Assembly (NCBI RefSeq): GCF_050749885.1 | Contig: NZ_JBOIUB010000008.1 | Span: 227,975 to 291,974 of the forward strand | Reading direction: 5' to 3' | DNA length: 64,000 bases | Origin: Zooshikella sp050749885 | Lineage (GTDB): Bacteria; Pseudomonadota; Gammaproteobacteria; Pseudomonadales; Zooshikellaceae | Shown: positions 26,735 through 35,753 of the stretch, in pieces | How positions within the stretch are numbered: the stretch's first letter is position 1 | How the letters are laid out: the number at the start of each line of letters is the position of its first letter | The notes under the pieces: generated by a model | Seen by the model: only the letters and a program-made list of their open reading frames with translations | What the model was told of the DNA's origin: nothing | Databases searched by the model: none | Made by a program: the position numbers and the translations under genes

Positions 26735-28510
26735 AGTAGATTTTTTAAATAACCAAGGTAGTTCTGTATATTTATGTACATGAGATATAGGTCGTTTAGT
26801 CAATCCATTACCTGTGCTTTCTTTGCTAACGCCGTAAACTACCCACTCACAATGATCACGGAAAAACTCCAGTGTAGCATAACCATGATCATTAGCATTA
26901 AAGGTCTTAATATGTGGATTATTAATACGAACAGCGCCTTCACTAAACAAACGGAGTAACTCTGGCTTTTTAACTTCGTATTTAAGATGTTGTTCTATAC
27001 CATCTAAAAATGTTGTTGATGTGACAGATGGCGTCATAAATTCAACACCTACTAAGTTATTATCTAATCCTGTATTAAGCGATTTTTCATAATCAACTTT
27101 TAAGTAGGAGGATATATTACAATGTAGATCACCCGTAAGTACCACAAAGTTATCAACATTATAATTTCGAACAAACTCAGCTAATTGGCGGCGTTCATAT
27201 TGAAAACCATCCCATGAGTCAACTGTAAGTAAAGCTAATTCCTGGCCTAATAAAGTTGCAGCTAACCTTCCCATATAAGTTTGGTTACCTAAAACATTCC
27301 ATACTGTTTTAGAACTACTTAAATTATTAAAAAGCCACTCTTTTTGTTGGTAACCTAACATAGAATTTTCTGCATCATACTGATCAGTGCAGCCGATTGG
27401 AAAATAGCGTTCAAATATCCGATTATTACCACAAGGTGGAGCTGTGCGATAGCTTCGTGTATCTAACATATTAATGGTGACCAAATCACCAAATGTAAAA
27501 TGACGATAAATACGTAAAAACTGGTGTGGATGTGTCTTATCGTAAGTGAGTGTTGCACGCGTAGGTGTGTATTCAAACCATGCCTGCTGTGCTGATAATT
27601 TAAGTGAACGTAATAAATCTACATTATTACCAAATTCACTGTCTTTAGTAAATGGGTGATCAGGTGCACCTAATGTATCTCGAGCATAGTCCCAATAACA
27701 ATCATTTGCGGTTTCATGATCATCACTGGTCATTATCCAGGTATGTGCTTCTAAACAAGTGGTTAAATGTTCATCCTGTCGATATCGGCGATAAATATGT
27801 CTATAGTCATCCAAGCTAGACGCGTAACCCGCCTCGCTCGGTAACTTTATCTTTCTGTCTTCGTATTTATTGGCTTGAAAGCTTTTATCTCCAGTACTTT
27901 CGTAAATAAAGTCTCCTAAGTGAACTACAAAATCAATTGAGCTGTCTTTTGCAATAAAGTTATATACACCATAATAACCATTTGTAAAATCTTGGCAGGT
28001 TAAGACAGCTATTTTTAAACTTTTTTGAATGCTATGGTCTGATGATGTTGTTCGACATCGGCCAATTTTGCTTGAAGTATTTTTATAAATAAAACGATAA
28101 TAATAAGTTTGATTAGGCGCAAGCTGCCCATCCAGATCAATTTTTACAGTATAATCTAATAAAGAATTTAATTGTTCAGGGTGCACTTCACCTTGTAAAT
28201 ACAGTGATTCGCAACGATTATCAAGACAAACCTGAAAGACTATTGGTTCATATTCACTGTACTCTGCAGGGTTGACTCTTGTCCAAAGAATGACACCACT
28301 GTCCGTTGGATCTCCTGATGCAATAGATTGTGGGAAAATTTTGTTGGCGTTATTGATATTTATAAGGCTATTGTCAGGCAATGGATAATCACTATCGCGA
28401 GCAACTAAATTAGTCGGTAGACTTTTTGCTTGACTGGAGCTAATTATATAAGGTGAAGCTAATCCAGCACTCATTAGGCCAATAAACTTGCGACGGTTTA
28501 GGGCTGACAT
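26720..28510 (-). CDS. phoD: PhoD-family alkaline phosphatase/phosphodiesterase, Tat-exported
   Basis: A 596-residue secreted metallophosphatase. The N-terminus has a Tat signal (NRRKFIG, then a mild hydrophobic stretch ending SSSQA). PhoD_N-type beta domain: IFPQSIASGDPTDSGVILWT (about 58-77). Catalytic domain blocks: LKIAVLTCQDFTNGYYGVYN, VVHLGDFIYESTGD, WIMTSDDHETANDCYWDY, VLGNQTYMGRL and FVVLTGDLHCN. These supply the metal-binding Asp, Asn and His residues of PhoD (Fe/Ca in characterised enzymes). It releases phosphate from phosphomonoesters or diesters in the periplasm. AAAGGA precedes the ATG. No Pho box was identified. Monocistronic and convergent with trpS. Confidence 0.9.
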   Translation of the reverse strand: MSALNRRKFIGLMSAGLASPYIISSSQAKSLPTNLVARDSDYPLPDNSLININNANKIFPQSIASGDPTDSGVILWTRVNPAEYSEYEPIVFQVCLDNRCESLYLQGEVHPEQLNSLLDYTVKIDLDGQLAPNQTYYYRFIYKNTSSKIGRCRTTSSDHSIQKSLKIAVLTCQDFTNGYYGVYNFIAKDSSIDFVVHLGDFIYESTGDKSFQANKYEDRKIKLPSEAGYASSLDDYRHIYRRYRQDEHLTTCLEAHTWIMTSDDHETANDCYWDYARDTLGAPDHPFTKDSEFGNNVDLLRSLKLSAQQAWFEYTPTRATLTYDKTHPHQFLRIYRHFTFGDLVTINMLDTRSYRTAPPCGNNRIFERYFPIGCTDQYDAENSMLGYQQKEWLFNNLSSSKTVWNVLGNQTYMGRLAATLLGQELALLTVDSWDGFQYERRQLAEFVRNYNVDNFVVLTGDLHCNISSYLKVDYEKSLNTGLDNNLVGVEFMTPSVTSTTFLDGIEQHLKYEVKKPELLRLFSEGAVRINNPHIKTFNANDHGYATLEFFRDHCEWVVYGVSKESTGNGLTKRPISHVHKYTELPWLFKKSTRNIS

Positions 28511-28712
28511 ACATTTTCCTTTATTATTGTCATTTTGCTTGGTGACCGAAAAGGAAAGTAGCAGCTGAATGTTAATGTTTCTTTAAATAAATATTATTCT
28601 TATGTATGGACTGATTTTTTCGCAAGCTGTAGCTGTTCTAAAAATAAAAAGATAATCAATTCGTATATTATGTATTTTTAATGTAATAAAATGAAGAAAT
28701 GTTAAATTAAAT

Positions 28713-29837
28713 TCATGATAAGTTTTTACCAACTGTTTTTCTTAATCGTTGTAGTGATACTGAAAAGAAAACTATGCCAATAACAATGATCGTGAGTAAG
28801 GAACTCCAAACTACAGTTAAGTCTGCCTGACGAAACAAGACTGCACTACTGAATTCAACAAAATGAGTTGATGGGAAGACTTTCATTAGGTATTGAATTG
28901 CAAAAGGCATATTATCTAAAGGTGTGATACCTCCAGATAGTACATTCATAACAACAACGATGGGTAGAAACAGTAACCCAAGCTGAGGCATTGAGTTTGC
29001 GACTGTACCCAAAAAAATGCCTAATGAGGTTACAGCAAACAAGTAACTGCATGTGCCAATGATAAATAACCCTATTTCACCTCGAATAGGAATAGATAGT
29101 GCTTCACCAATAATTAATTTCAAAGATAGAAGTGATGCTACAACAATGACTAGCCCATTTGACCAAATTTTAGCAAGCATAATTTCTGCTGGCGTTAAAG
29201 GCATTACTAATAGATGTTCAATAGTGCCATGCTCTCTTTCTCTAATGAGTGCTGCACCCGTTAGTACGATAGCAAGCATACCAATAACATTAATAAACTG
29301 GTTTACTGACATAAACCAACTGCTATATAGGTTTTCGTTGAATCTAACTCGAATATTCAAATTGATGAGATCTGGCTCTGAGGCTTCTTGGTTAAAAAAT
29401 TGCGTAACTTCGTGAGTTATTATTTGATTAATATAATCTAAACCAATGACGGCTTGGCTCATAGCGGTTGCATCGATATAAACTTGAACGTTGGCTTCAT
29501 TTCCATGAGAAATATTTTGGGAAAACTTGCTGGGTATAAGTAAGACAAAGGTATAAATACCTTGGCTCATCGTTTTGTCAATTTCATTAAACTGGATAAT
29601 ATGTGGTTTTTGAAAGTAAGGTGGTAGAAGAGAAGTAAATAATTGACGGGATAGGGGTGAATTATCTTCATCTACAACAGCTATCGCTGCATTACGCATT
29701 TCCAATCCTGTTTCTTTGGCAGGAACATAAATAAAAACAGTAAATGCGAATGTCATAAGAAAAAGCATGACTTTATCTTGACGCAAGCTGGCTATTTCTT
29801 TTAGACCCAGCCAAAAAACAGATTGTAGAAACTTCAT
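28713..29837 (-). CDS. yhhJ: ABC-2 type exporter permease (YhhJ-like)
   Basis: Membrane protein of 374 residues with the ABC-2 layout: an N-terminal membrane helix (about 23-40), a large extracytoplasmic domain with AIAVVDEDNSPLSRQLFTSL and VLLIPSKFSQ, then five or six membrane helices with LIREREHGTIEHLLVMPLTP, the typical coupling helix. ATG 29837 gives MKFLQSVFWLGLKEI, the family start, and lies one base after the stop of the ATPase gene (TAATATG), so translation is coupled. The upstream codons to 29900 read through the ATPase gene and are not a real extension. Third gene of a HlyD-RbbA-YhhJ unit. Confidence 0.87.
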   Translation of the reverse strand: MKFLQSVFWLGLKEIASLRQDKVMLFLMTFAFTVFIYVPAKETGLEMRNAAIAVVDEDNSPLSRQLFTSLLPPYFQKPHIIQFNEIDKTMSQGIYTFVLLIPSKFSQNISHGNEANVQVYIDATAMSQAVIGLDYINQIITHEVTQFFNQEASEPDLINLNIRVRFNENLYSSWFMSVNQFINVIGMLAIVLTGAALIREREHGTIEHLLVMPLTPAEIMLAKIWSNGLVIVVASLLSLKLIIGEALSIPIRGEIGLFIIGTCSYLFAVTSLGIFLGTVANSMPQLGLLFLPIVVVMNVLSGGITPLDNMPFAIQYLMKVFPSTHFVEFSSAVLFRQADLTVVWSSLLTIIVIGIVFFSVSLQRLRKTVGKNLS

Positions 29838-29838
29838 A

Positions 29839-32580
29839 TTACTGTTCCTGTTTGGGTAAAAATAAAGCACTGAGTAATGTGAATACGATGAAGAAACCAA
29901 TAATTGCGAGGAAATTTGGTTTGAGATCAGCCCAAGTAGCTGCTTTAGTAAAAATACCCACTGTGATGTTTAGATAATACGCGGCAGGGAAATAGGTTGA
30001 CATCACTGAAGCACCTCCAGAAAGGGAGGCGACAGGACTTATTAAGCCTGAGAAATTAATTGATGGAATGATAGTAATAATCAAAGTACCAAACAAGGCT
30101 GCAACTTGAGTCGTGGTGAATGTTGAAATGAGTAAACCTAAAGCGGTGGTTGCAACAACATATAGTCCAGAACCAATAAATAACAACCAGAAACTACCTT
30201 TAACAGGAACCCCAAAAAATAGCCAAGTTACAAGAAACAATGATATAAAGTTAATAAATGAAAGTGAGATGTAAGGCAGTTGTTTCCCCCATAAAAACTC
30301 AAGACGGGTAGTGGGGGTTGCATAGTAATTTGTAATAGAGCCTAACTCTTTCTCACGCACCACGGCTACTGCCATAAGCATGGCAGGAATAAAGGTCAGG
30401 AGTGTTGCCATAACACCGGGCACAATGGCATAGATACTTTCAATGCTTTGATTATAACGAAAACGAGGTTCAATCTTTAACTGTTGGTAAGTTTGGCGAG
30501 GACTGATTTTGCTTAACTGTTGCAGGTAGTTTTGATGAACACCCTGCACGTAACCGCGAATGGTTTCTGCTCTAAATGTCATCGCGCCATCAATCCATAT
30601 CCCCACTTCGGGAGACTCCTTTTTGAGTATTTGCCGTCCAAATTGGGGAGGGATTTCAATCACCAGCTCAACTTCACCCTTAGCAAGTGCATGTTCAGCT
30701 TGTTGGTCATCGTTTACAAAAAGTTGCTGTTGAAAATACTTTGATCCTTCAAATGCTTCTAAGTAGTGGCGGCTGTATTGGGTTTGGTCCCGATCTAATA
30801 CAGCATACTTCATATGGTTTACATCCATAGAAATACCGTATCCCATAACAATCAATAAAAAAATGGGACCCAGTAATGCAAATAAGAAACGGATAGGATC
30901 ACGCTGAATTTCCATGGTTTCACGCTGAGCATAAGCCCATAAGCGTTGCCAGGATAATAGAGAGGCTTGTGAGTGTTTACTTAACGTAGATGGAGACGGT
31001 TTATTGCTAATATCACTTGATTTGATATGTTGTGCTTTTTGAGGCTCTTCTGTGTGCTCATTTTCTTGTAGATATTGAATAAATGCTGCTTCTAAATTAG
31101 CTGCATGCTTTTCCCTGATAAGCATTTCTGTCGTACCAGCTGCCAGCACTTTTCCTGCGTGCATCAGTGAAATTCTATCGCAACGTTCAGCCTCATTCAT
31201 AAAATGGGTTGAAATAAAAATTGTTACGTTTTCCTTTCGTGATAGTTCTGCCAGTAATTGCCAAAACTGATCTCTGGCTATTGGGTCAACGCCAGAGGTC
31301 GGCTCATCAAGGATAAGAATTTTAGGACGATGAATGATGGCAACAGCTAACGACAAACGTTGTTTAATACCAAGTGGTAAGTCTACAGTGAGCTCATCTG
31401 CCACATTTGCTAATGACATACGCGAAAGTAATTCATTTATCCGACTTTTCGTTTCATCATGTGACAGTTGAAATAAACGGGCATGTAATAATAAGTTTTG
31501 CTGAACAGTAAGTTCTTGGTAAAGAGAAAAGCTCTGGGACATAAAGCCAATGTTTTTGCGATGCGAAAGACTTCTGCTATTCATTGGTTCGCCAAATAAC
31601 GTAGCTTTACCTTCTGTTGGTGGTAATAAGCCCGTTAGCATTTTCATCGTAGTGGTTTTCCCACAGCCATTAGAGCCAAGAAAACCAAAAATTTCACCTT
31701 GATAGATACGAAAATTAACCTGATTAACAGCGGTAAAATCACCAAAACGTTTTGTTAACTGGCTAGCTTCAATTGCAATTGGTTTGCTGTTTTGTTGATA
31801 AGAAGGAATGCTTAAAATAGTTTGAGGTGTGTGCTCAGGCTGTAGTGCTTTAAAGGCTTCGTCGAGATTTGCTGTTTGAGTTTGTTGGCAAAGTGCTTCA
31901 GGACTTCCTGTTGCTAAAAGTTTGCCATTATAGAGTGCGGCGAGCCAGTCATAACGCTCAGCTTCTTCCATATAAGCCGTTGCAACAAGAATAGTCATAT
32001 CGGGTGTTCGTGTTTTTATACGGTTAATTAACTCCCAAAACTGCAAACGCGATAATGGATCAACACCTGTTGTAGGCTCATCTAAAATAAGTAAATCGGG
32101 ATCATGAATCAGTGCACAGCAAAGCCCAAGTTTTTGCTTCATTCCACCTGATAATTTACCTGCAGGGCGATTAGCAAAAGGGGCTAAGCCTGTAGCGGCT
32201 AATAATTCCTCAATATGCTGTCTGCGCTGCTGGTGATTCTGGCGAAAAAGCTGGCTAAAAAAACGCAAATTTTCATAAACCGATAATGTTGCATAAAGAT
32301 TTTTACCAAGACCTTGTGGCATGTAAGCTATACGATGGTATAACTGGCTTCGAACATGGTTAAGCTTGATATCTTGAGAAAATAAGTGAATTTTTCCCTG
32401 TTGAATTTTTTTAACACCAGCAATTAAACTTAATAATGTTGACTTGCCAACCCCATCTGGACCAATTAAACCCGCGATAGTCCCTTTGTCGATACTAAGT
32501 GAAATGTCAGATAGCGCTAACTGTTGCTTATAATAATGGGTGACTTGATTGACTGATACGACTTCATCTGGCTTATTCAT
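29839..32580 (-). CDS. rbbA: Fused ABC-ABC-permease exporter (RbbA/YhiH type)
   Basis: A 913-residue fusion matching the RbbA layout (E. coli RbbA is 911). First nucleotide-binding domain: GPDGVGKSTLLSLIAG, signature LSGGMKQKLGLCCALIHDPD, Walker B LLILDEPTTGVDP. Second: GSNGCGKTTTMKML, the weaker signature LPLGIKQRLSLAVAIIHRPK, and LILDEPTSGVDP. A linker (about 505-560) leads to an ABC-2 membrane domain with five or six helices and VVREKELGSITNYYATPTTR. RbbA is described as a ribosome-bound ATPase in E. coli, but the fused membrane part and its HlyD and permease partners point to drug or small-molecule export. AAGG lies before the ATG. Confidence 0.88.
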   Translation of the reverse strand: MNKPDEVVSVNQVTHYYKQQLALSDISLSIDKGTIAGLIGPDGVGKSTLLSLIAGVKKIQQGKIHLFSQDIKLNHVRSQLYHRIAYMPQGLGKNLYATLSVYENLRFFSQLFRQNHQQRRQHIEELLAATGLAPFANRPAGKLSGGMKQKLGLCCALIHDPDLLILDEPTTGVDPLSRLQFWELINRIKTRTPDMTILVATAYMEEAERYDWLAALYNGKLLATGSPEALCQQTQTANLDEAFKALQPEHTPQTILSIPSYQQNSKPIAIEASQLTKRFGDFTAVNQVNFRIYQGEIFGFLGSNGCGKTTTMKMLTGLLPPTEGKATLFGEPMNSRSLSHRKNIGFMSQSFSLYQELTVQQNLLLHARLFQLSHDETKSRINELLSRMSLANVADELTVDLPLGIKQRLSLAVAIIHRPKILILDEPTSGVDPIARDQFWQLLAELSRKENVTIFISTHFMNEAERCDRISLMHAGKVLAAGTTEMLIREKHAANLEAAFIQYLQENEHTEEPQKAQHIKSSDISNKPSPSTLSKHSQASLLSWQRLWAYAQRETMEIQRDPIRFLFALLGPIFLLIVMGYGISMDVNHMKYAVLDRDQTQYSRHYLEAFEGSKYFQQQLFVNDDQQAEHALAKGEVELVIEIPPQFGRQILKKESPEVGIWIDGAMTFRAETIRGYVQGVHQNYLQQLSKISPRQTYQQLKIEPRFRYNQSIESIYAIVPGVMATLLTFIPAMLMAVAVVREKELGSITNYYATPTTRLEFLWGKQLPYISLSFINFISLFLVTWLFFGVPVKGSFWLLFIGSGLYVVATTALGLLISTFTTTQVAALFGTLIITIIPSINFSGLISPVASLSGGASVMSTYFPAAYYLNITVGIFTKAATWADLKPNFLAIIGFFIVFTLLSALFLPKQEQ

Positions 32581-32629
32581 GAGAGAGCCTTTATTTCATC
32601 GCGATAAAGAGCACTTTGTAAGACAGCAT

Positions 32630-33604
32630 TCAAAGAATATCGGACCACTTTACTTCAGGATTGAGCTTTATATAGGCCATACCAGGCATACCTGGTTTGA
32701 TTAGATCAATATGGTCTTTTAAAAAAGCGTCGTTTACACTGACTTTAATTCTAAAGCGCAACTTACTGCGTTCTTCTCGGGTTTCTACAACTTTTGGGGT
32801 AAACTGAGCCAGAGGGGAAATAAAACTGACCTTAGCAGGGATGTGTAAATCATGGACTGCATCTAAAACAATACGTGCATCACTACCAACAATCACCTTT
32901 CCGGCATCTGTCTCACTTAAGAAGACAGTCATATAAACATCCGACAAGTCAATTATGGTTAAAATTTTACTGCCACTTGCAACGATTTCTCCAGGCTCTG
33001 CAATGCGATAGAGCACTCTCCCTGAAACAGGAGAAGTAATGCTACTGTCTTCTAAATCGGCTTTAAGACGCTCAGCAGAAGCTTGTGCCGCCTGTATTGA
33101 GGCATCAGCCACTTCGACCATGGCTTCTGCAGCGGCACAGGCTGCTTGAGTGGTTTCCACTTTAAGTTGAGCGGTGTCTAAATCATCTTCCGAGGCAAAA
33201 TTGCGCTGAATAAGGTCTTGTGTTCTTTGCAGTTGTTTTTTGGCGTATTTACACTCGCTGTTCCGCTCTTCAACGATTGCCATGGCTCGTTGGCGTTCGA
33301 CCTTTGCTTTTAGTACTTGAGACTCTGCTTGTTTAAGTTGAGCTTCAAGTGTTTTGGTATCCATTTTGACAACGAGCTGATTTTTAACAACTTGGTCTCC
33401 CTCTTTGGCTGTAACTTGTTCTATACGGCCAGGAAGCTTGCTGGCAATATGAACATCATTGGCTTCTAAGCGACCATTACCCATTGCAAAATAGGCAGGA
33501 GCACTTGCATAGTAGAAGGAATAATAGGTCAAACCTAATACACCACTCAGTACCAGCAAGCCAAAAAGCCAGTATAGAATAGGTGACTTTTTGCTAGTAT
33601 TCAT
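32630..33604 (-). CDS. yhiI: HlyD-family periplasmic adaptor (YhiI-like)
   Basis: Membrane-fusion protein of 324 residues: one N-terminal membrane anchor (about 10-30), a biotinyl-lipoyl-like half (GRIEQVTAKEGDQVVKNQLV), a long coiled-coil hairpin rich in Ala, Glu, Gln and Lys (about 75-185), the second half (ITSPVSGRVLYRIAEPGEIV) and a beta-barrel (VIVGSDARIVLDAVHDLHIP). It links the inner-membrane RbbA-YhhJ exporter to an outer-membrane channel such as TolC. ATG 33604 is preferred over GTG 33616 because AGGTGG lies about 8 bases before it. First gene of the exporter unit, 49 bases ahead of rbbA. Confidence 0.9.
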   Translation of the reverse strand: MNTSKKSPILYWLFGLLVLSGVLGLTYYSFYYASAPAYFAMGNGRLEANDVHIASKLPGRIEQVTAKEGDQVVKNQLVVKMDTKTLEAQLKQAESQVLKAKVERQRAMAIVEERNSECKYAKKQLQRTQDLIQRNFASEDDLDTAQLKVETTQAACAAAEAMVEVADASIQAAQASAERLKADLEDSSITSPVSGRVLYRIAEPGEIVASGSKILTIIDLSDVYMTVFLSETDAGKVIVGSDARIVLDAVHDLHIPAKVSFISPLAQFTPKVVETREERSKLRFRIKVSVNDAFLKDHIDLIKPGMPGMAYIKLNPEVKWSDIL

Positions 33605-33858
33605 CGAATTGACCACCTAATAGTCCGTTATAACATACTAACGATATGTGCTTTATCCTGTATATCTGTTATTTATATATCCTTCGTGCAGAATATACCT
33701 ATAACGAATGACTTAGTAGAGGCTACGTCAATTAATTAAAGAAACCAGTTATAAATGACGAAAGTGAAGAGCGTTGTATACAAATACAAAAAGTCATTCG
33801 CAAGCTGTGTACTAATGCCAAACAAGTCGTCTATTTACTACTATCTGGAGTGATATGC

Positions 33859-34476
33859 ATGAAAGAAAAGCAACCTAATGAAGTGGTTACTACTTGGTTT
33901 GGTGCACTAGATTCAGAGGGTACTGTCACTTCAGAGATACGTAGCAAATGGTTTAATGCAACAGCTGAACATGATGATGAATTAAGCAGCATGTTTGAAT
34001 CATGGGTATTTGCAGCTGCGGATGGCAAGCTTAATAACTGGGAGGAAAGTGCAGAGGGGCGATTAGCGCTAATCATTTTGTTAGACCAAATCCCAAGAAA
34101 TATTTACCGCTCAACAGCGAATGCATTTAAATATGACACAATTGCTCTTAACCATGCTAAACAGGCTGTACTGACAGGACAGCATAAACAGCTTCCATAC
34201 TTAATGCGTGTTTTCTGTTATATGCCATTTGAACACTCCGAAAGTCTGCTTGATCAACAACAGGCTGTGCGACTGTTCAAAGAGATTGCTGATGAAGTTG
34301 AGTCTTCATCTCCTTTATACTCTCAGTTACACTCATTCTATGACTATGCGGTGCAACACTTAGCGATCATTGAGCAATTTGGTCGATTTCCTCACCGAAA
34401 TAAAACGCTAGGGCGTTTGTCTAGTCCAGAAGAAACAATATACTTGGCAGAGCAAGGTACAAATTTTGGACAATAA
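33859..34476 (+). CDS. DUF924 family protein
   Basis: A 205-residue cytoplasmic alpha-helical protein of DUF924. Family blocks: WFGALDSEG...SKWFNATAEHDDE, ALIILLDQIPRNIYRSTANA, YLMRVFCYMPFEHSES and the signature C-terminus IEQFGRFPHRNKTLGRLSSP with EE following. The fold is TPR-like in solved relatives; no activity is established. ATG 33859 has GGAG eight bases upstream (33847-33850); an in-frame GTG at 33850 is within that site. Divergent from the exporter operon and 206 bases before the binding-protein gene. Confidence 0.9.
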   Translation: MKEKQPNEVVTTWFGALDSEGTVTSEIRSKWFNATAEHDDELSSMFESWVFAAADGKLNNWEESAEGRLALIILLDQIPRNIYRSTANAFKYDTIALNHAKQAVLTGQHKQLPYLMRVFCYMPFEHSESLLDQQQAVRLFKEIADEVESSSPLYSQLHSFYDYAVQHLAIIEQFGRFPHRNKTLGRLSSPEETIYLAEQGTNFGQ

Positions 34477-34682
34477 ATCTGTATATCTCTCAGCCACGTT
34501 TGATGGATAAATATCAATGCCATCTAATGTTGAGCAATTACAATAGCGGTTTGATCGATGATGTACGGCAACTAAAGTGTAAGTATCATAGTATCAATGC
34601 ATTAGCTAACATTTTCATAGTCACAGCGGCGGTTTTAAGTGAACTCAATCAAATCATGATATTTATCAGGTTGATCGTTTTT

Positions 34683-35720
34683 ATGTTAGGTAAAAGCCAG
34701 CAGAAAAATAGTAAGACAAATAGATTGAAGTGTACTTGGTGGTTTTGTTTACTCCTTGTTTTAGCTGAATCAGTAATAGCTCAAGAAAGGGAAAGTCATG
34801 TTGTTGTTTACTCTGTTACAAGTTTTAGTAACGAAGTAAGTAAAGCATTTAGAAAAAAGACTGGAATTAAAGCGCATATTTATAGAATGAATGGCAGTGG
34901 TGCAACACTAGCAAGGTTAGAAGGCGAGCGAGATCATCCCAAAGCAGATGTTTGGATAGGTGGTAGTATAGGTGCTCATGCGCAAGCTGCTTATAGCAGC
35001 TTGCTTCAGTGTTATCGCCCAAACAATTATGAAGAGCTTGACCCCGAATTTCGTAACCCATTGGGCAATAACTGTGTGACAGGGCTTTATACTGGGGTCT
35101 TAGGTTTTATAGTAAACAAAGATATATTAAAGGAAAATAAGCTGCCTGTTCCTCGCACTTGGCAATCACTTCTTGAAAGTCAGTACCATGGCTTAGTGGG
35201 TATGAAAAGCCCAATGGTATCAGGAACAGCCTATACGACAGTAGCAACATTAGTTCAAATGATGGGTGAAGAAGTTGCTTTTAACTATCTCAAAAAGCTT
35301 CATAATAACCTTGCGGGGTATATAAACTCACACTCAAGACTTACCTCTCAAGGACGCTTAGCGATAACGATAACCTTCCTGCATGAATGGGTTGAAGAGA
35401 AACATAAGTTTCCTAGAAAAAATATAGAAATTATTGTACCTGAAGAAGGAACAGGACATGAAATAGGTGGACTCAGTTTAATTAAAAAGGGGCCAAATCC
35501 AATTGCAGCAAAAAAACTAATAGATTTTATTCTCTCTGAAGAAGGGCAAAAACTATTTATCAAGTCAAACTATCAAAAACCCGTTCATTTAAAAATGCAA
35601 AAGTACTCTAAAGCACCTGAAATTGATATTAATAAATTAATAGACTATGATTTTGCATGGGCAGGGAAAAATCGCCGTAGGCTGATTGAGCTTTATAAAA
35701 AAAGAGTGTTAAGAAACTAG
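34683..35720 (+). CDS. Periplasmic substrate-binding protein (ferric iron / phosphonate ABC type)
   Basis: From ATG 34683 the product is 345 residues with a signal peptide (basic KSQQKNSKTNRLK, hydrophobic WWFCLLLVLAESVIA, cut near AQ/ER). The mature part matches class II extracellular binding proteins of the Fe(III)/2-aminoethylphosphonate group: VVVYSVTSFSNEVSKAFRKK, NGSGATLARLEGERDHPKAD, VWIGGSIGAHAQAA, GLYTGVLGFIVNKDIL and GGLSLIKKGPNPIAAKKLID. No permease or ATPase gene adjoins. Instead a hybrid sensor kinase starts 33 bases downstream, so the protein may deliver a ligand to that sensor. In-frame codons run up to 34500 but contain no signal-like start. Confidence 0.82.
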   Translation: MLGKSQQKNSKTNRLKCTWWFCLLLVLAESVIAQERESHVVVYSVTSFSNEVSKAFRKKTGIKAHIYRMNGSGATLARLEGERDHPKADVWIGGSIGAHAQAAYSSLLQCYRPNNYEELDPEFRNPLGNNCVTGLYTGVLGFIVNKDILKENKLPVPRTWQSLLESQYHGLVGMKSPMVSGTAYTTVATLVQMMGEEVAFNYLKKLHNNLAGYINSHSRLTSQGRLAITITFLHEWVEEKHKFPRKNIEIIVPEEGTGHEIGGLSLIKKGPNPIAAKKLIDFILSEEGQKLFIKSNYQKPVHLKMQKYSKAPEIDINKLIDYDFAWAGKNRRRLIELYKKRVLRN

Positions 35721-35753
35721 AACAGTCGTCCTTTACTTAAATGATTTATTAAT

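Noticed and set aside
34500..34682. N-terminal extension of the binding-protein gene
   Set aside because: The 61 extra residues contain no signal peptide, and translation from 34683 gives a proper one, so the longer form is not credible.
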